NCBI RefSeq assembly: GCF_023370075.1
Contig: NZ_CP097149.1
Span: 1,725,001-1,789,000 of the forward strand
Origin: Deinococcus sp. QL22
Lineage (GTDB): Bacteria > Deinococcota > Deinococci > Deinococcales > Deinococcaceae
Reading direction: 5' to 3'
DNA: 64,000 bases
In this document: positions 14,324 through 23,462 of the stretch, one piece after another
How positions within the stretch are numbered: the stretch's first letter is position 1
How the letters are laid out: each line of letters opens with the position of its first letter
The notes under the pieces: model-generated
The model's input: the letters and a program-made list of their open reading frames with translations, nothing else
The model's database searches: none
What the model was told of the DNA's origin: nothing
Position numbers and translations under genes: made by a program

Positions 14324-15091
14324 ATGTCACACATGCAATTGGTACAGGAGCACGTCGGTTCGGGCCTCACGTTGCGGGTTCATGCCCTGACGCATGTCAC
14401 CCGCTTTTCCCGCACCCCAGACGGCGAACTGGGCGAAACGCGGGAGATGGACGGGCGTTTTACCATCGAAGCGGAATTGAGCGGCTCGGGCGTGTTGCTG
14501 GAGCCCGGAGCTTTTCAATATTCGCTGGGACAGGTGGAAGCCAGCGTGCAGCAACAGCAGCAGGGCGGTTTCCTGCGCCGCGCCATCGCCACCGCCGGGT
14601 CGGGTGAGAGCGCGTTTGCCACACGTTTTACTGGACACGGCAAGGTCTGGACGGAACCCACCCGCAAACACTTCATCATTGCCGAAATGTCGGGCGATCC
14701 CAGCGACACGATGCTCTTGGATGACCGCGCTTTTTATCTGGCGCAGGACACCATGCAGCTCGGCACGCACACGCACTCCAGCATTTCCGGCATCCTGTCG
14801 GGCAACGGTTTACGCCAGCCCAAGCTGTCGGGCCGGGGCATTTTTGCTGTAGAAAGCCCCGTGCCCGTCAGTGAAATAGAGGTGATTGAGCTGGATGGCC
14901 GCCAGACCCTGACGGCAGACGGCGACCTTGCCCTGATGTACAGCGCCTCCCTGAATGTAGAACTGCGCCCGCTGGTACGTGGACTGAGAAACGCCATGCG
15001 AACCGGAGAAGGCTTCGTGTACGTCTTTTCGGGCAAAGGCACGGTTTACCTCACACCGACGCACCGCATGATTTCAGGCGCTTCTTTGTAG
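14324..15091 (+). CDS. AIM24 family protein
   Basis: 255 residues. The body has the repeated beta-strand pattern of the AIM24 (DUF124) family: GSGVLLEPGAFQYSLGQVEA, RFTGHGKVWTEPTRKHFIIA, LSGRGIFAVESPVPVSEIEV and the closing FVYVFSGKGTVYLTP. Typical family length is 220-260 residues. Bacterial members have no established enzymatic activity; the fold is a trimeric beta-barrel and a stress role has been proposed for some. A poly-Gln stretch (QQQQQ) occurs near residue 75. Monocistronic, with a terminator at 15,277. Confidence 0.85.
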   Translation: MSHMQLVQEHVGSGLTLRVHALTHVTRFSRTPDGELGETREMDGRFTIEAELSGSGVLLEPGAFQYSLGQVEASVQQQQQGGFLRRAIATAGSGESAFATRFTGHGKVWTEPTRKHFIIAEMSGDPSDTMLLDDRAFYLAQDTMQLGTHTHSSISGILSGNGLRQPKLSGRGIFAVESPVPVSEIEVIELDGRQTLTADGDLALMYSASLNVELRPLVRGLRNAMRTGEGFVYVFSGKGTVYLTPTHRMISGASL

Positions 15092-15276
15092 GATCTTGGA
15101 AGATCGTATTGGGCGAGTCTTGATCTCCGCTTGAGATGGCCTTAAACGCCGTGCCAGATTGGGTACATCACCACAAAGCCTGTGTCGGAGCAGCAGCACC
15201 ATAACGGCGGTGCGCCTTGTTCCATATGACGCCGCGAGCCTCTGGCGGAACCGCGCACTCTAATTCCTCCTTTTCC

Positions 15277-15310
15277 CAACCCTCCTCTGACCGAGTCGGG
15301 TTGTTTTTTG
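15277..15310 (+). terminator. Terminator
   Basis: Stem CAACCC (15277-15282) / GGGTTG (15298-15303) followed by TTTTTTG. It closes the AIM24 transcript and faces the convergent GNAT gene. Confidence 0.7.
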
Positions 15311-15314
15311 CTGC

Positions 15315-15803
15315 CTATAACAGCACTTCTACCGTCACCACGTCGTGCCAGAGGCCGTCAAGCTGGGCATGGCGCTGATGAACACCCACCTCGCGGAAGC
15401 CGCAGCGGGTGTGCAGGCGTCGGCTGGCGGTGTTCTCGGTCAGGATTCGGCTGGTGAGCTTGTGCAGGCCCGCAACTGTGGCCGCTGCCATCAGCGATCT
15501 CAGCGCCGCCTCGCCGTACCCCTGACCTCGTGCGGCCCGCGCCACATATACGCCGTGATCCCCAATGCCCGCGTACACCTCACGGGCGCTGTAGGAGCCA
15601 CTCCAGGCGAACGCTACAACGCTGTCCGCCGCCGAGATCACCACCGCCGGATGCTGGGCCGCCAGCGGGCTGCTGAGGCGTTCCCGAATGTCATCCGGGG
15701 TACGTAGCTGGGTTTCAAAGGTGGCGATTCGGTCTTCTATGCCCTCGTTATAAATCTGGGCAATGGCAGGGGCGTCGGCAAGGGTGGCGGGTCGGGCAGG
15801 CAT
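15315..15803 (-). CDS. GNAT N-acetyltransferase of the phosphinothricin/ArsN1 type
   Basis: 162 residues from MPARPATLADAPAIAQIYNE. IYNEGIEDRIATFET is the signature opening of the PAT/ArsN1 subgroup, and VYVARAARGQGYGEAALRSL contains the R-x-x-G-x-G/A acetyl-CoA loop; TENTASRRLHTRCGFREVGV is the motif B region. Family members acetylate the amino group of small molecules such as phosphinothricin or arsinothricin. The in-frame start at 15,827 would add 8 residues without improved signals. Substrate not determined. Confidence 0.85.
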   Translation of the reverse strand: MPARPATLADAPAIAQIYNEGIEDRIATFETQLRTPDDIRERLSSPLAAQHPAVVISAADSVVAFAWSGSYSAREVYAGIGDHGVYVARAARGQGYGEAALRSLMAAATVAGLHKLTSRILTENTASRRLHTRCGFREVGVHQRHAQLDGLWHDVVTVEVLL

Positions 15804-15902
15804 GGAACCAGTTTGAACCCCCGGCAATCCTAAAAACAGGGAAACCCGGCCTGAAGCGGAGTTTCCCTGTGGGGTGTCCTGTGTTATCTGAACAAGAAAA
15901 AA

Positions 15903-16006
<104 letters not shown>

Positions 16007-16116
16007 TCGGGAGTGTAGCACAGGCGTGGGCAACCGCAAGAGGGCCAAATAGAGCTGCACTCCAGAGGCTCAAAAAGAACGCCGCCGAAACCCCGTAAAG
16101 GACTTCGGCAGTGCGT

Positions 16117-16201
16117 TGGTGCTGGAGATGGGACTTGAACCCACACGCCTCGCGGCGCTAGCACCTCAAGCTAGTGCGTCTACCAATTCCGCCACCCCAG
16201 C
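16117..16201 (-). tRNA. tRNA-Leu (anticodon GAG)
   Basis: On the minus strand: GCTGGGG acceptor, TGGTAGACGC D loop, anticodon stem CTAGC with loop TTGAGGT (anticodon GAG), a long variable arm (class II), TTCAAGT T loop, and CCCCAGC-compatible 3' end CCAGCACCA with encoded CCA. Length 85 nt, right for tRNA-Leu. Confidence 0.95.
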
Positions 16202-16417
16202 AGGTGATGAAGCGGTAGCAATGATAGGGGCGGTGAGCAGCCATGTCAAGTTTGGCCGCATTTTTGGGGACTCGTGGAGCCTGTGCAGGCTGCCCCTGCC
16301 TGTGCTACCCTAGCGTTTGCCGCCGCGAGCGGTGGGGCCACTGAAGTCAGCTCAATACTTGTTTCAGTCCTTACTCCGACTGCTGCGTGCGGGACTCCAT
16401 AACACGAGAGGTTCACT

Positions 16418-16693
16418 ATGATCGACAAGAAACAGACCATTCAGGACAACGCCAAGAGCGACAAAGACACAGGCAGCACCACCGTGCAGATCGCGCTGCT
16501 CAGCGCCCGCATCAGCAACCTGAGCAGCCACCTGACCGCCAACAAGAAGGACAAGCACGGTCAGCGCGGCCTGCAACTCATGAACGGCCAGCGCCGCCGC
16601 CTGCTGAAGTACCTCGAGCGTACCAACTACGACGAGTACATCACCCTGACGGACAAGCTCGGCATTCGCCGGGGCCAGCGCATCGTTCGCTGA
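16418..16693 (+). CDS. rpsO: 30S ribosomal protein S15
   Basis: 91 residues, the usual S15 length. [20 protein letters not shown] is the conserved opening, and [20 protein letters not shown] the helix that binds 16S rRNA at the three-way junction of helices 20-22. GAGAGG precedes the ATG. Transcribed alone, with a GC-rich terminator just after it. The 5' leader (about 16,330-16,417) may contain an S15 autoregulatory structure as in other bacteria, but I cannot fold it reliably. Confidence 0.97.
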   Translation: MIDKKQTIQDNAKSDKDTGSTTVQIALLSARISNLSSHLTANKKDKHGQRGLQLMNGQRRRLLKYLERTNYDEYITLTDKLGIRRGQRIVR

Positions 16694-16708
16694 GTCCAGC
16701 CTCAACTC

Positions 16709-16738
16709 AGCGCCGCTTCCAAGTGAAGCGGCGCTTTG
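16709..16738 (+). terminator. rpsO terminator
   Basis: Perfect 11-bp stem AGCGCCGCTTC / GAAGCGGCGCT (16709-16719 and 16725-16735) with a 5-nt loop, then TTTGTG. Confidence 0.85.
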
Positions 16739-16756
16739 TGTTGATCTGGATACCGT

Positions 16757-16890
16757 GTTAAGTCGGGCGCATTTAACCTTACGAGTTTCCGGAACTGCGC
16801 CGGGACCTCTTCATTCCCAGTGCGCCCGACCTTCTTCCATACTCGCTCCGCTCGGTAAAGCGAATACTTTACGGCGAGGTATTTAATTTG
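16757..16890. repeat. Structured interspersed repeat, family B, copy 1
   Basis: Begins TTAAGTCGGGCGCA; the arm GTCGGGCGCA pairs with TGCGCCCGAC near 16,820. It contains TTCATTCCCA and TCGCTCCGCTCGGTAAA. The same plan with different stem bases recurs at 26,110-26,245. Confidence 0.6.
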
Positions 16891-16892
16891 AA

Positions 16893-18275
16893 TTACTTGT
16901 CGTCTGGATCGGCCTTTATCTCTATCGCCCCCGACTTCACGGCCTTCTCCAGCGTGGCGTGGTCGCGCTCGGCCTGATCCGCGTAGAGGGTGGCAAAGCG
17001 GGCAATGGCCCCGTCAAACTTCTCTTTTTTGCCCAGATAGGTGCCGATGGTGGCGGCGTCTCCGGTGCGGGCGTGAGCGCGGGCCAGTGCCCAGCCGCAC
17101 AGTTCTGCAATTTCTTCCAGAGAACGCGGCGTCACCTCTTCCAGATCAAAACGGCCCTTCATGTCGCGCAGTTGGCGCACATAAAAACAGTGTTCGCCGC
17201 GCGTGGCCCAGCCCAGAAATGGATCGCTGGCCGCCTGCATCAGCTGTTGCCCCCGCACGATCCGGTGCGCCGAATTGCGGGCCACGGTTTTGCCTGCGTA
17301 GGGTTCCAGCACGCTGGGCCGCGCTTCTTTCACCTGCAAAAAAATCACGTCGTCGCCGTCGGCAGCCAGCAGGAGCACCAGCACCCGCCGCCCACAACTG
17401 CCCACGCCCGTGACCTTCAACGCCCAATCGGTCAGGTGATAGCGCGAGAGGAGGGCCCGGCGGTCAGCGGGCACGCTGTCGAAGTAGCCGCCCCGCACTT
17501 CATCCAGCCAGGAAGCGGCTTCGGGGTCATCGGTGTGCGTCAGCAGCGGCGGATCATCGCGCAGCATCCACTGTTTGCCTTCCTTGTACGCCAGTTTGCC
17601 CAGCGTGTGCAGTTGCGTGCGGCTCTGCGCCTTGCGGAACATTTCTTGGCCCTGTTCGCGGGCGTCGGCGGCCATGTCCTCCAGTGCTTCGGTGGCGTCT
17701 ATGCGGTCGTACCACACGTCCAGATGGGTCATGCAGGCGTATTCGCGCAGGTGCAGGCGGTAGGCCCGCGCAGCGCTCTGGGCCGCAAAACAGGCGTCCG
17801 ATTCGCTGTGCCCGGCCCCCCGCGCCGCCAGTACCACGCTGGCCGCCAACCGCTTGATGTCCCATTCCCACGGCGCACGCAGCGTTTCGTCAAAGTCGTT
17901 CAGATCGAAAACCAGATTGCGCTCTCCGGTGGCAAAGGCTCCGAAGTTGGCGCAGTGGGCGTCGCCGCTGGCCTGCACGCGCTCCCCGGTGGTGGGGGTG
18001 TGCGCCAGATCCGCCGCCATGATGCCCGCCGTGCCCCGAAAAAATGCGAATGGTGAAGTCACCATGCGTCCATACCGCAGCGGAATCAGGCCCGGAATAC
18101 AGCCCTGCGTTCCCGCGTGAAGCACGTCCAGCACATTGGCCCGGTCTGCGGCGGGGGTAAACGTGGCGTGGCTTTCGCGCGGTGTAGAGGTGCGGAGGCT
18201 CCGGCCCTGTTCGCGGCGCTCGGCACGCGACGGCAAGGCTTGTGAAGAGAGCGGCTGCGGTTGGATGTGGGCCAT
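16893..18275 (-). CDS. DUF2252 family protein
   Basis: 460 residues from MAHIQPQPLSSQALPSRAER (an upstream in-frame start at 18,293 adds 6). RYGRMVTSPFAFFRGTAGIM is the family signature, followed by SGDAHCANFGAF and FDLNDFDETLRAPWEWDIKR, a kinase-like arrangement in which DxH/N and DxD could bind metal and nucleotide. The C-terminal part has ALARAHART, a further conserved segment. Members are about 400-470 residues and distantly related to aminoglycoside phosphotransferase folds; no function is established. Convergent with rpsO across a structured repeat. Confidence 0.88.
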   Translation of the reverse strand: MAHIQPQPLSSQALPSRAERREQGRSLRTSTPRESHATFTPAADRANVLDVLHAGTQGCIPGLIPLRYGRMVTSPFAFFRGTAGIMAADLAHTPTTGERVQASGDAHCANFGAFATGERNLVFDLNDFDETLRAPWEWDIKRLAASVVLAARGAGHSESDACFAAQSAARAYRLHLREYACMTHLDVWYDRIDATEALEDMAADAREQGQEMFRKAQSRTQLHTLGKLAYKEGKQWMLRDDPPLLTHTDDPEAASWLDEVRGGYFDSVPADRRALLSRYHLTDWALKVTGVGSCGRRVLVLLLAADGDDVIFLQVKEARPSVLEPYAGKTVARNSAHRIVRGQQLMQAASDPFLGWATRGEHCFYVRQLRDMKGRFDLEEVTPRSLEEIAELCGWALARAHARTGDAATIGTYLGKKEKFDGAIARFATLYADQAERDHATLEKAVKSGAIEIKADPDDK

Positions 18276-18431
18276 GCCTGTAGCGTGACACATCAGACGC
18301 TCATGTGTGAACTGCCCTGCGCTCTCAGGCCGTCTGATACGGACTTCTTACTCGTTCCTCTACACTGCCCCTTTGCAGCTTTCAAGCCGGGTCAACCGTC
18401 AAATTACACGCGTTTTTCATGGAGAGGAGTC

Positions 18432-18905
18432 TTACCTATCGCTGGGGCGCGGGCGCATCCGGTCAGGGGCTTCTCGCCAGTCGCCGCTGGCAATGGCGTC
18501 GGCTCCGGGCTGCTTCAGGCGGTCGGCGCGGGCATACAGATACACCCATGCAGGCAAGGTTTGGCCGCCTTGCAACTCCAGTTCTACACGTTCTCGGGTG
18601 TATAACGGCGGCGTTTCTTCAGTCCCTTCCAGCGCGTCCAAAAAGGGCAGTGCGGCGTGCCAGTCGGCGGGGGCGTAGGTCAGCGCGTGCCCCAACACGA
18701 AGTCTTGCGGGCTGCCGGGAATGACGGCGGGGTAGGCTTCCGGCGTCAGATGCAGCAACTGGTAGCCGTGCAAAGTAGCAGGCTGGGCGCGAAAAGTGCC
18801 CCCCCGCGCCGCAACGCCCGCATTACGCTCACCGGGCATCAGGGTGCCGTACACGAAAACGGTAGTCAGCGGGCCAATTCCGGGAACACTCGCGGGAACA
18901 GTCAT
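18432..18905 (-). CDS. Gamma-glutamylcyclotransferase-fold (AIG2-like) protein
   Basis: 157 residues from ATG 18905, chosen because TAGCAT (18912-18917) lies 6 nt upstream; a GTG at 18911 overlaps that promoter spacing. [14 protein letters not shown] is the YGTL substrate-binding motif of the BtrG/AIG2/GGCT superfamily. [20 protein letters not shown] holds the conserved acidic residue in 'D.lEG' used for catalysis, and AWVYLYA the final strand. Reaction probably removal of a gamma-glutamyl group as 5-oxoproline, substrate unknown. Confidence 0.87.
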   Translation of the reverse strand: MTVPASVPGIGPLTTVFVYGTLMPGERNAGVAARGGTFRAQPATLHGYQLLHLTPEAYPAVIPGSPQDFVLGHALTYAPADWHAALPFLDALEGTEETPPLYTRERVELELQGGQTLPAWVYLYARADRLKQPGADAIASGDWREAPDRMRPRPSDR

Positions 18906-19052
18906 GGGCACATGCTAGCGGCGCGGCCAAATCGGAGCACAGAGCGGTCTATGCACAGCTCATTTTAATCATGAAGGACAACTGTAATCCCGTGCGTTCA
19001 GGAACGAAACCAACCCCACACACCGCGACTCCTTCGCCGTCCAAACTGACTT

Positions 19053-20246
19053 ATGACATCTCAGAACGCACGCGTCCGCCCTCTAGCTTTGGCCCTCTCT
19101 GCCGCGCTGGTCGGCGGTTTTGCCGTGTCTTCTTCAAGCCTGGCGCTTCAGGCTGTGCCGCAGGTGGTTCAGGCTCAGTCGGCGCAGCCCGCCACCCCCG
19201 CCGAACGCCGCGCCGGGAATACGCCCGCCCCACTGACCACCACCGAAAAAGCGGCCCTGAACGCCCTGTTCAGCAAAAGCCGTGCCGCCACCCTGCGGAT
19301 AGAGCAGTGCCCACCCACCAACTGCGCCGATTCGGACGGCGTGGGCACTGCCTTCCTGATCAGTGCCGATGGCCTGGCGCTCACCGCCTACCATGTGGTG
19401 TTTCAGGCCAAGAACCTGAGCGCCCAAACCGTAGACAAAAAGCGCTACGCCGTAGAAGTGATCGGGTACGACGATCAGTCCGATCTGGCCCTCCTGCGCG
19501 TCAAGGTGCCCAAGGGCACGCCCTTTTTGCCGCTGGCCGTGACACGCCCGGCAGTGGGTGACGCGGCTCTGGCTATCGGCAACGGCGGGGGCGCATTCCT
19601 GACCTCCAAAACGGGCCGCCTGACTGGGCTGGACTCCGAAGCAGGCCGCGCCGACTTTCCGGCAGGCACGCTGGAACTGAATGCCCAACTGATCCCCGGC
19701 GACAGCGGCGGCCCGATTCTGAACGCCAGGGGTGAAGTGACGGGCGTGGTCAGCTATATCAGCGTGCAGGGGCAGGGGGGCATCCGCCGGATTCAGTCTT
19801 ACGCCGTGCCCGTGACCACCAACGACGCCCGCGTTGCCGCCCTCAAACGCGGTGAGAAGCGCGACGCCCCGATTATAGGCATCGCCATTGGCGGCACTTT
19901 GGCGGCCCTGACCGACCTCAGCGCAAGCGACTTTGCCGAAGCCAACCGGGTGTTGGAACTGGACTTGGGCAACACTCCCGGCGCATTCTTTACCAGCGTT
20001 TCTGTGGGCAGTCCGGCAGCCAAAGCGGGCTTACAACCCCTTGAATACAATGAGGAACGCAAGCGGATACGCGGCGACATCGTGACTGCCGTGAACGGCA
20101 AACGCATCGTCAACTTCCTGGAGTTTCAGTTCGCGGTGCGCTCCTATGCCCCCGGCGATACGGTCACGCTGAGCGTGCTGCGGGCAGGCAAACCCATCGA
20201 AGTGAAGCTGGTGCTGACAGGCCGCAGCACTGTGGCCGCGAACTGA
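19053..20246 (+). CDS. Secreted trypsin-like serine protease with a PDZ domain (HtrA/DegP-like)
   Basis: 397 residues. A signal peptide ([20 protein letters not shown]) is followed by a protease domain with the full triad: His114 in TAYHVV, Asp144 in QSDLALL, Ser218 in GDSGGP. A PDZ domain occupies about residues 270-390, with [18 protein letters not shown] as its carboxylate-binding region and [12 protein letters not shown] typical of PDZ. A CPPTNC loop near residue 88 is unusual and could form a disulfide. Acts outside the membrane in quality control or processing. A terminator follows at 20,286. Confidence 0.9.
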   Translation: MTSQNARVRPLALALSAALVGGFAVSSSSLALQAVPQVVQAQSAQPATPAERRAGNTPAPLTTTEKAALNALFSKSRAATLRIEQCPPTNCADSDGVGTAFLISADGLALTAYHVVFQAKNLSAQTVDKKRYAVEVIGYDDQSDLALLRVKVPKGTPFLPLAVTRPAVGDAALAIGNGGGAFLTSKTGRLTGLDSEAGRADFPAGTLELNAQLIPGDSGGPILNARGEVTGVVSYISVQGQGGIRRIQSYAVPVTTNDARVAALKRGEKRDAPIIGIAIGGTLAALTDLSASDFAEANRVLELDLGNTPGAFFTSVSVGSPAAKAGLQPLEYNEERKRIRGDIVTAVNGKRIVNFLEFQFAVRSYAPGDTVTLSVLRAGKPIEVKLVLTGRSTVAAN

Positions 20247-20285
20247 TTGGCATACACATCGGCAATTGGGGTCAGCAGATGGAGA

Positions 20286-20310
20286 GGGCCAGAGCTTCTG
20301 GCCCTTTTTT
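20286..20310 (+). terminator. Terminator of the protease gene
   Basis: Stem GGGCCAGA (20286-20293) / TCTGGCCC (20297-20304) followed by six T. Confidence 0.88.
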
Positions 20311-20320
20311 GTAGTTGTGT

Positions 20321-20386
20321 ATTCTGCTGATTACAGAATTATTAACCTAGAATTAAGCTTGACAATTCTGTGCAGAGCAGAATACT
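20321..20386 (+). promoter_or_regulatory. Promoter with two identical palindromic operators
   Basis: The exact palindrome ATTCTG-N7-CAGAAT occurs at 20321-20339 and again at 20365-20383, centres 44 bp apart (about four helical turns). The second lies between -35 TTGACA (20359-20364) and -10 AATACT (20381-20386) and overlaps the latter. The start codon at 20394 is 7 nt after the -10, so the transcript is probably leaderless. Binding to both sites would block the promoter; the regulator is unknown. Confidence 0.75.
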
Positions 20387-20393
20387 GTGACGT

Positions 20394-20915
20394 ATGGACT
20401 CCGCACTCAAGAAAGCAGGCGCGATGCTGGCCCACCTCGACCTCTTTCACCACATGCTGCACCTGCGCGGGCTGCTGCAACTGGCCGCACATATGGAGGA
20501 GCGGGGCGACCGCGTGACCCTGATCAGCCCCGACACCATCACGCTGATCGGCAGCGAGCAGAGCGCCGCACCGAACGTGACCACCACCAAAGGCGCGACC
20601 ATCGTGTCGGGCAACGCCTACGCCGTGCTGCGCACTCTGAAGGGCCACGACGCCCCTGAATACGCCGTGACCCGCGAGGAGCTCGGCGCACTGAACGCCC
20701 GCGCCGTGGCCGATATAGAGGCTGGAGACGCCCTGCGTGCCTTTGCCGACACGCTGACCCGGATTACGGCTGGCACGCCCGCTCCTGCCCCGGCTGCCGC
20801 TGCTCCGACCACCGAAACGGCTTCTGCCCCCACCACACCCAGCGCCGAACGCGCTGCCCGCCCCCGCCGCAGTGCCGAAGCCGAAGCGGGCAACGCCGAT
20901 CAGCCTGCCGCCTAA
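20394..20915 (+). CDS. Uncharacterised Deinococcus protein (sometimes mislabelled DMT transporter)
   Basis: 173 residues starting MDSALKKAGAMLAHLDLFHH. It has no membrane-spanning segments, so a transporter label would be wrong. Residues 1-110 form a compact alpha/beta domain (HMEERGDRVTLISPDTITLI, then SGNAYAVLRTLKGHDAPEYA). The tail from about residue 125 is a low-complexity Ala/Pro/Thr region ending in a basic patch (RAARPRRSAEAEAG). I recall similar proteins in other Deinococcus genomes but no function. The promoter carries a pair of perfect operators, so it is tightly controlled. Confidence 0.7.
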   Translation: MDSALKKAGAMLAHLDLFHHMLHLRGLLQLAAHMEERGDRVTLISPDTITLIGSEQSAAPNVTTTKGATIVSGNAYAVLRTLKGHDAPEYAVTREELGALNARAVADIEAGDALRAFADTLTRITAGTPAPAPAAAAPTTETASAPTTPSAERAARPRRSAEAEAGNADQPAA

Positions 20916-20955
20916 GCCTGTTTCAACAATCGGATTTCAGCAATCGGAACAGATC

Positions 20956-20983
20956 AGCCGTCCTGTGTGGGGCGGCTTTTTTG
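20956..20983 (+). terminator. Terminator
   Basis: Stem GCCGTCC / GGGGCGGC with an internal mismatch, then TTTTTTG. Closes the 20394-20915 transcript. Confidence 0.7.
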
Positions 20984-21110
20984 GGTTGTGCTCGATCTGG
21001 GCTGGCTGAGTTTAAGGGTCAAGGGTCTGAGGGTCTAAGGGAAGGTCAAGGGCGTGCCTCTACTCCCGCGCCTTCCTCAAGAGGGGGGATTTTTTGAACA
21101 CTTGCAGAGG

Positions 21111-21851
21111 CTATCTTTCTTCCGTCTCGATTCCCTCACGCTCCCGCCAATACGACGACGTTTCCGTGGCGGGCAAGAGGCGCAGGCTCTGTGCATCAGC
21201 GCGGTCTGCCAAAGCTTGCGCTTCCTGCACGGCGCGTTTCTGGCCCAGCCAGCCATTCCAGTAGGCTTGCAGCGTTTGCGTCACCAAGTCCAGCGGCACC
21301 GTATCCGAGCCATCTAGCGGCTGATACAACAAATCGAGGTCGGTGAGCGGGCCACCGCCTTCGCCGCCCACGGGTTGCCAATACGGAATGTCTACGGTTC
21401 GCAGGCCCCAGGCGTGCAGGGCGGCTCGGCGGGCAGTGGCGCTGCTGCCCGCTTTTGCTTCGGCTTCCCGGTCTGCTCCATCTTGCCGCCCCGCATATAC
21501 GCTGTCGGCAAAGATGCCTGCCAGCCCTGCCGCCCGCACTTCTTTCAGCTTGGCAGCGTGCAGCGCCCAGCCCACGCCCCGGCCCTGCGCCTGCCGCGCC
21601 ACACCCGTAAACGACGTGAATCCGGCCCCCGCCATCAGGTGAAAGACCGTGCCGCCCAGGACTTGCCCAGCCTCGTCTTCGGCCACCAGCACCCGGTTAC
21701 GTGGCCCGGAGACCAGCCGCGGGAACATCTGCGGCGGCATCAGCGTGTCGGGATCGTAGTAAGTCTCGTCTTGTACGCGCCCGAAAGCAGGTAGAGCCGG
21801 GTCTGCCGGGTCAAGCACGCGGCGCACAGTGACGGGCAGGGGAGAGGACAT
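21111..21851 (-). CDS. GNAT family acetyltransferase
   Basis: 246 residues from ATG 21851, 6 nt after a TATCCT element (21858-21863, minus strand); GTG 21875 would lie upstream of this promoter. [20 protein letters not shown] is the acetyl-CoA binding loop (Q-x-x-G-x-G/A), preceded by [20 protein letters not shown]. The C-terminal 100 residues ([20 protein letters not shown] onwards) extend beyond a standard GNAT and may shape the substrate pocket. Substrate unknown. Divergent from the DinB-like gene 55 bp away; the two leaderless promoters face away from each other. Confidence 0.83.
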   Translation of the reverse strand: MSSPLPVTVRRVLDPADPALPAFGRVQDETYYDPDTLMPPQMFPRLVSGPRNRVLVAEDEAGQVLGGTVFHLMAGAGFTSFTGVARQAQGRGVGWALHAAKLKEVRAAGLAGIFADSVYAGRQDGADREAEAKAGSSATARRAALHAWGLRTVDIPYWQPVGGEGGGPLTDLDLLYQPLDGSDTVPLDLVTQTLQAYWNGWLGQKRAVQEAQALADRADAQSLRLLPATETSSYWREREGIETEER

Positions 21852-21905
21852 GGGGTCAGGATAGTGCTCACCCACGCCGGATGTCAGGGCTGCGATACTG
21901 CGTCC

Positions 21906-22442
21906 ATGACAGTCTCGCCCCGTCCAGATCAGTACCCTATTGGGCCGATTCCCAACCTACCGGGCCATGACCGGGCCACGTTGGAGGCGGTGGCGGCGCG
22001 AATGGTGGAGGCGGCGCAGGCATGGCGCACGCTGCTGTCTGGCCTGAATGAAGCTGAACTGGGCCAACGCTACCGCCCCGGCAGTTGGACGGTGCATGAA
22101 CTGGCCCACCACGCTGCCGACGCCCATATGCATGGCCTGATGCGCCTCAGCTACGGCCTGGCCGAGCAACCCTACACCATCCAGCCGATGAGTGAGCAGG
22201 CCTGGCTGACCCTGCCCACCACCGACGCGCCCGTGCAGCACGCCCTCACGCTGCTGGACGCGCTGAACTTGCGTTGGGCCGCCCTGCTGCACGGCACCAA
22301 CCCAAGCGCCTTCGATGTGCAGATTATTCACCCGCAGGAAGGCCAGCAAACCCTGTGGCGTTTGGTCGCCAAGCACGACTGGCACCTGCGTCATCACCTT
22401 GCACACGCACAAATTGCGCTGGGTTCGGGGCTGGCCCGATGA
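21906..22442 (+). CDS. DinB/YfiT-like metal-dependent transferase
   Basis: 178 residues from [26 protein letters not shown] lies 6 nt upstream (leaderless). The three metal-binding His positions of the DinB four-helix fold can be placed in [14 protein letters not shown] and in [19 protein letters not shown] and [12 protein letters not shown] are typical of the YfiT branch, members of which use bacillithiol as cosubstrate; Deinococcus makes bacillithiol, which fits. Likely a thiol transferase or hydrolase in detoxification. It leads a tightly coupled three-gene operon (21906-23415). Confidence 0.85.
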   Translation: MTVSPRPDQYPIGPIPNLPGHDRATLEAVAARMVEAAQAWRTLLSGLNEAELGQRYRPGSWTVHELAHHAADAHMHGLMRLSYGLAEQPYTIQPMSEQAWLTLPTTDAPVQHALTLLDALNLRWAALLHGTNPSAFDVQIIHPQEGQQTLWRLVAKHDWHLRHHLAHAQIALGSGLAR

Positions 22443-22735
22443 AAAGAACGCCGTGGATGGGCGTGGCCCTGATGGTGGTGGCGGGGCTGGTGCTGTCGGT
22501 GTTGCTGGCGGCCACCCGTAACACGCCCCTGCTGTACGCGGCCCTGAATATCCTGATTTACGGCGGCCTGGGCTACTGGGCCTACACCCAGTGGCGGCGG
22601 GTGCGCCACGCTCGCACCGGGCAGATGGGACAGGCCCGCTGGCTCTATCTGGGCCTGATGGGATTCAGTGTGCTGGTGATTGTGGTGCGATTGCTGGAAG
22701 CCTTTTCTGGTGCAGGAACAGGCACGGGCGTTTGA
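22439..22735 (+). CDS. Small membrane protein
   Basis: 98 residues from ATG 22439, overlapping the preceding TGA by 4 bp. Three hydrophobic segments (about residues 6-24 GVALMVVAGLVLSVLLA, 29-46, 67-87 LYLGLMGFSVLVIVVRLLEA) with basic residues between the second and third, so the loop WRRVRHARTG is likely cytoplasmic. No family recognised. Coupled to DinB-like and HD genes. Confidence 0.7.
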   Translation: MKRTPWMGVALMVVAGLVLSVLLAATRNTPLLYAALNILIYGGLGYWAYTQWRRVRHARTGQMGQARWLYLGLMGFSVLVIVVRLLEAFSGAGTGTGV

Positions 22736-23415
22736 GTCCAGTCGTACCGGATTCGGAGTTGCTGGAGCCGCTGCTGGCGCAAGATTCCCGCTTGCCTGTG
22801 GTATGGGCTTGGGTGGGGGCGAGCATGACCTTCGACGCCGCCCACGACACCGCCCACCTGGCACGGGTGGCCCGCTGGACGCTGCACTGCGCCCCAGCTT
22901 TGGCTCCCAGCCTCGCGGTGGCCGCCGCCCTTACGCACGATGTGGTCAACTTGCCCAAAAACCACCCCCAGCGGGCGCAGGCCAGCACCATAGCTGCCGA
23001 AATGGTGCTGGCCAAGCTGCCCACCCTCGGCTTTGATGGGGCGGAAGCAGAAGCTGTCGCTGCCGCCGTGCGCGACCATTCCTATTCTCGCGGAGCCACG
23101 CCGGAAACGCTGTTGGGGGCCGCTCTGCAAGACGCAGACCGCCTGGACGCCCTGGGCGCACTGGGCATTTTGCGGGCAGCGGCAGCAGGCGGAAGCATGG
23201 GCCGCGCCCTTTTACACGCCACCGATCCCTTTTGTACTGCCCGCACACCCGACGACGCCGCTTACACCGTGGATCACTTTTTTACTAAGCTGCTGCGGCT
23301 AGAAACCACCTTCCAGACGCCTGTAGGTCAGCAGGAGGCGGCGCGGCGCACGGCAGTCATGCGGACATTTCTGGCGAATCTGGGAGAAGAGGTGGGAGCG
23401 GAGTTTTTGGGGTGA
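22732..23415 (+). CDS. HD-domain phosphohydrolase
   Basis: About 227 residues from TTG 22732, which overlaps the preceding stop (TTGA); a later ATG at the MTFDAAHD segment is an alternative. The HD metal ligands are visible as H in AHDTAHLARVARW, HD in AALTHDVVNLPKNHP, H in VRDHSYSRG and D in LQDADRLDALGALG. This is the YedJ/YpgQ-like branch, about 210-230 residues, that hydrolyses nucleotides or phosphorylated metabolites. Substrate not deducible. Last gene of the operon. Confidence 0.82.
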   Translation: MSPVVPDSELLEPLLAQDSRLPVVWAWVGASMTFDAAHDTAHLARVARWTLHCAPALAPSLAVAAALTHDVVNLPKNHPQRAQASTIAAEMVLAKLPTLGFDGAEAEAVAAAVRDHSYSRGATPETLLGAALQDADRLDALGALGILRAAAAGGSMGRALLHATDPFCTARTPDDAAYTVDHFFTKLLRLETTFQTPVGQQEAARRTAVMRTFLANLGEEVGAEFLG

Positions 23416-23462
23416 GGGGGTAATTCAGCTCTGCACCCGCCCCACCTCCTTAGACCAGCCGC

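Noticed and set aside
19045..19070. Possible Deinococcus radiation response motif before the protease gene
   Set aside because: TTATGACATC resembles only the left half of TTATGTCATTGACATAA; the right half is missing.
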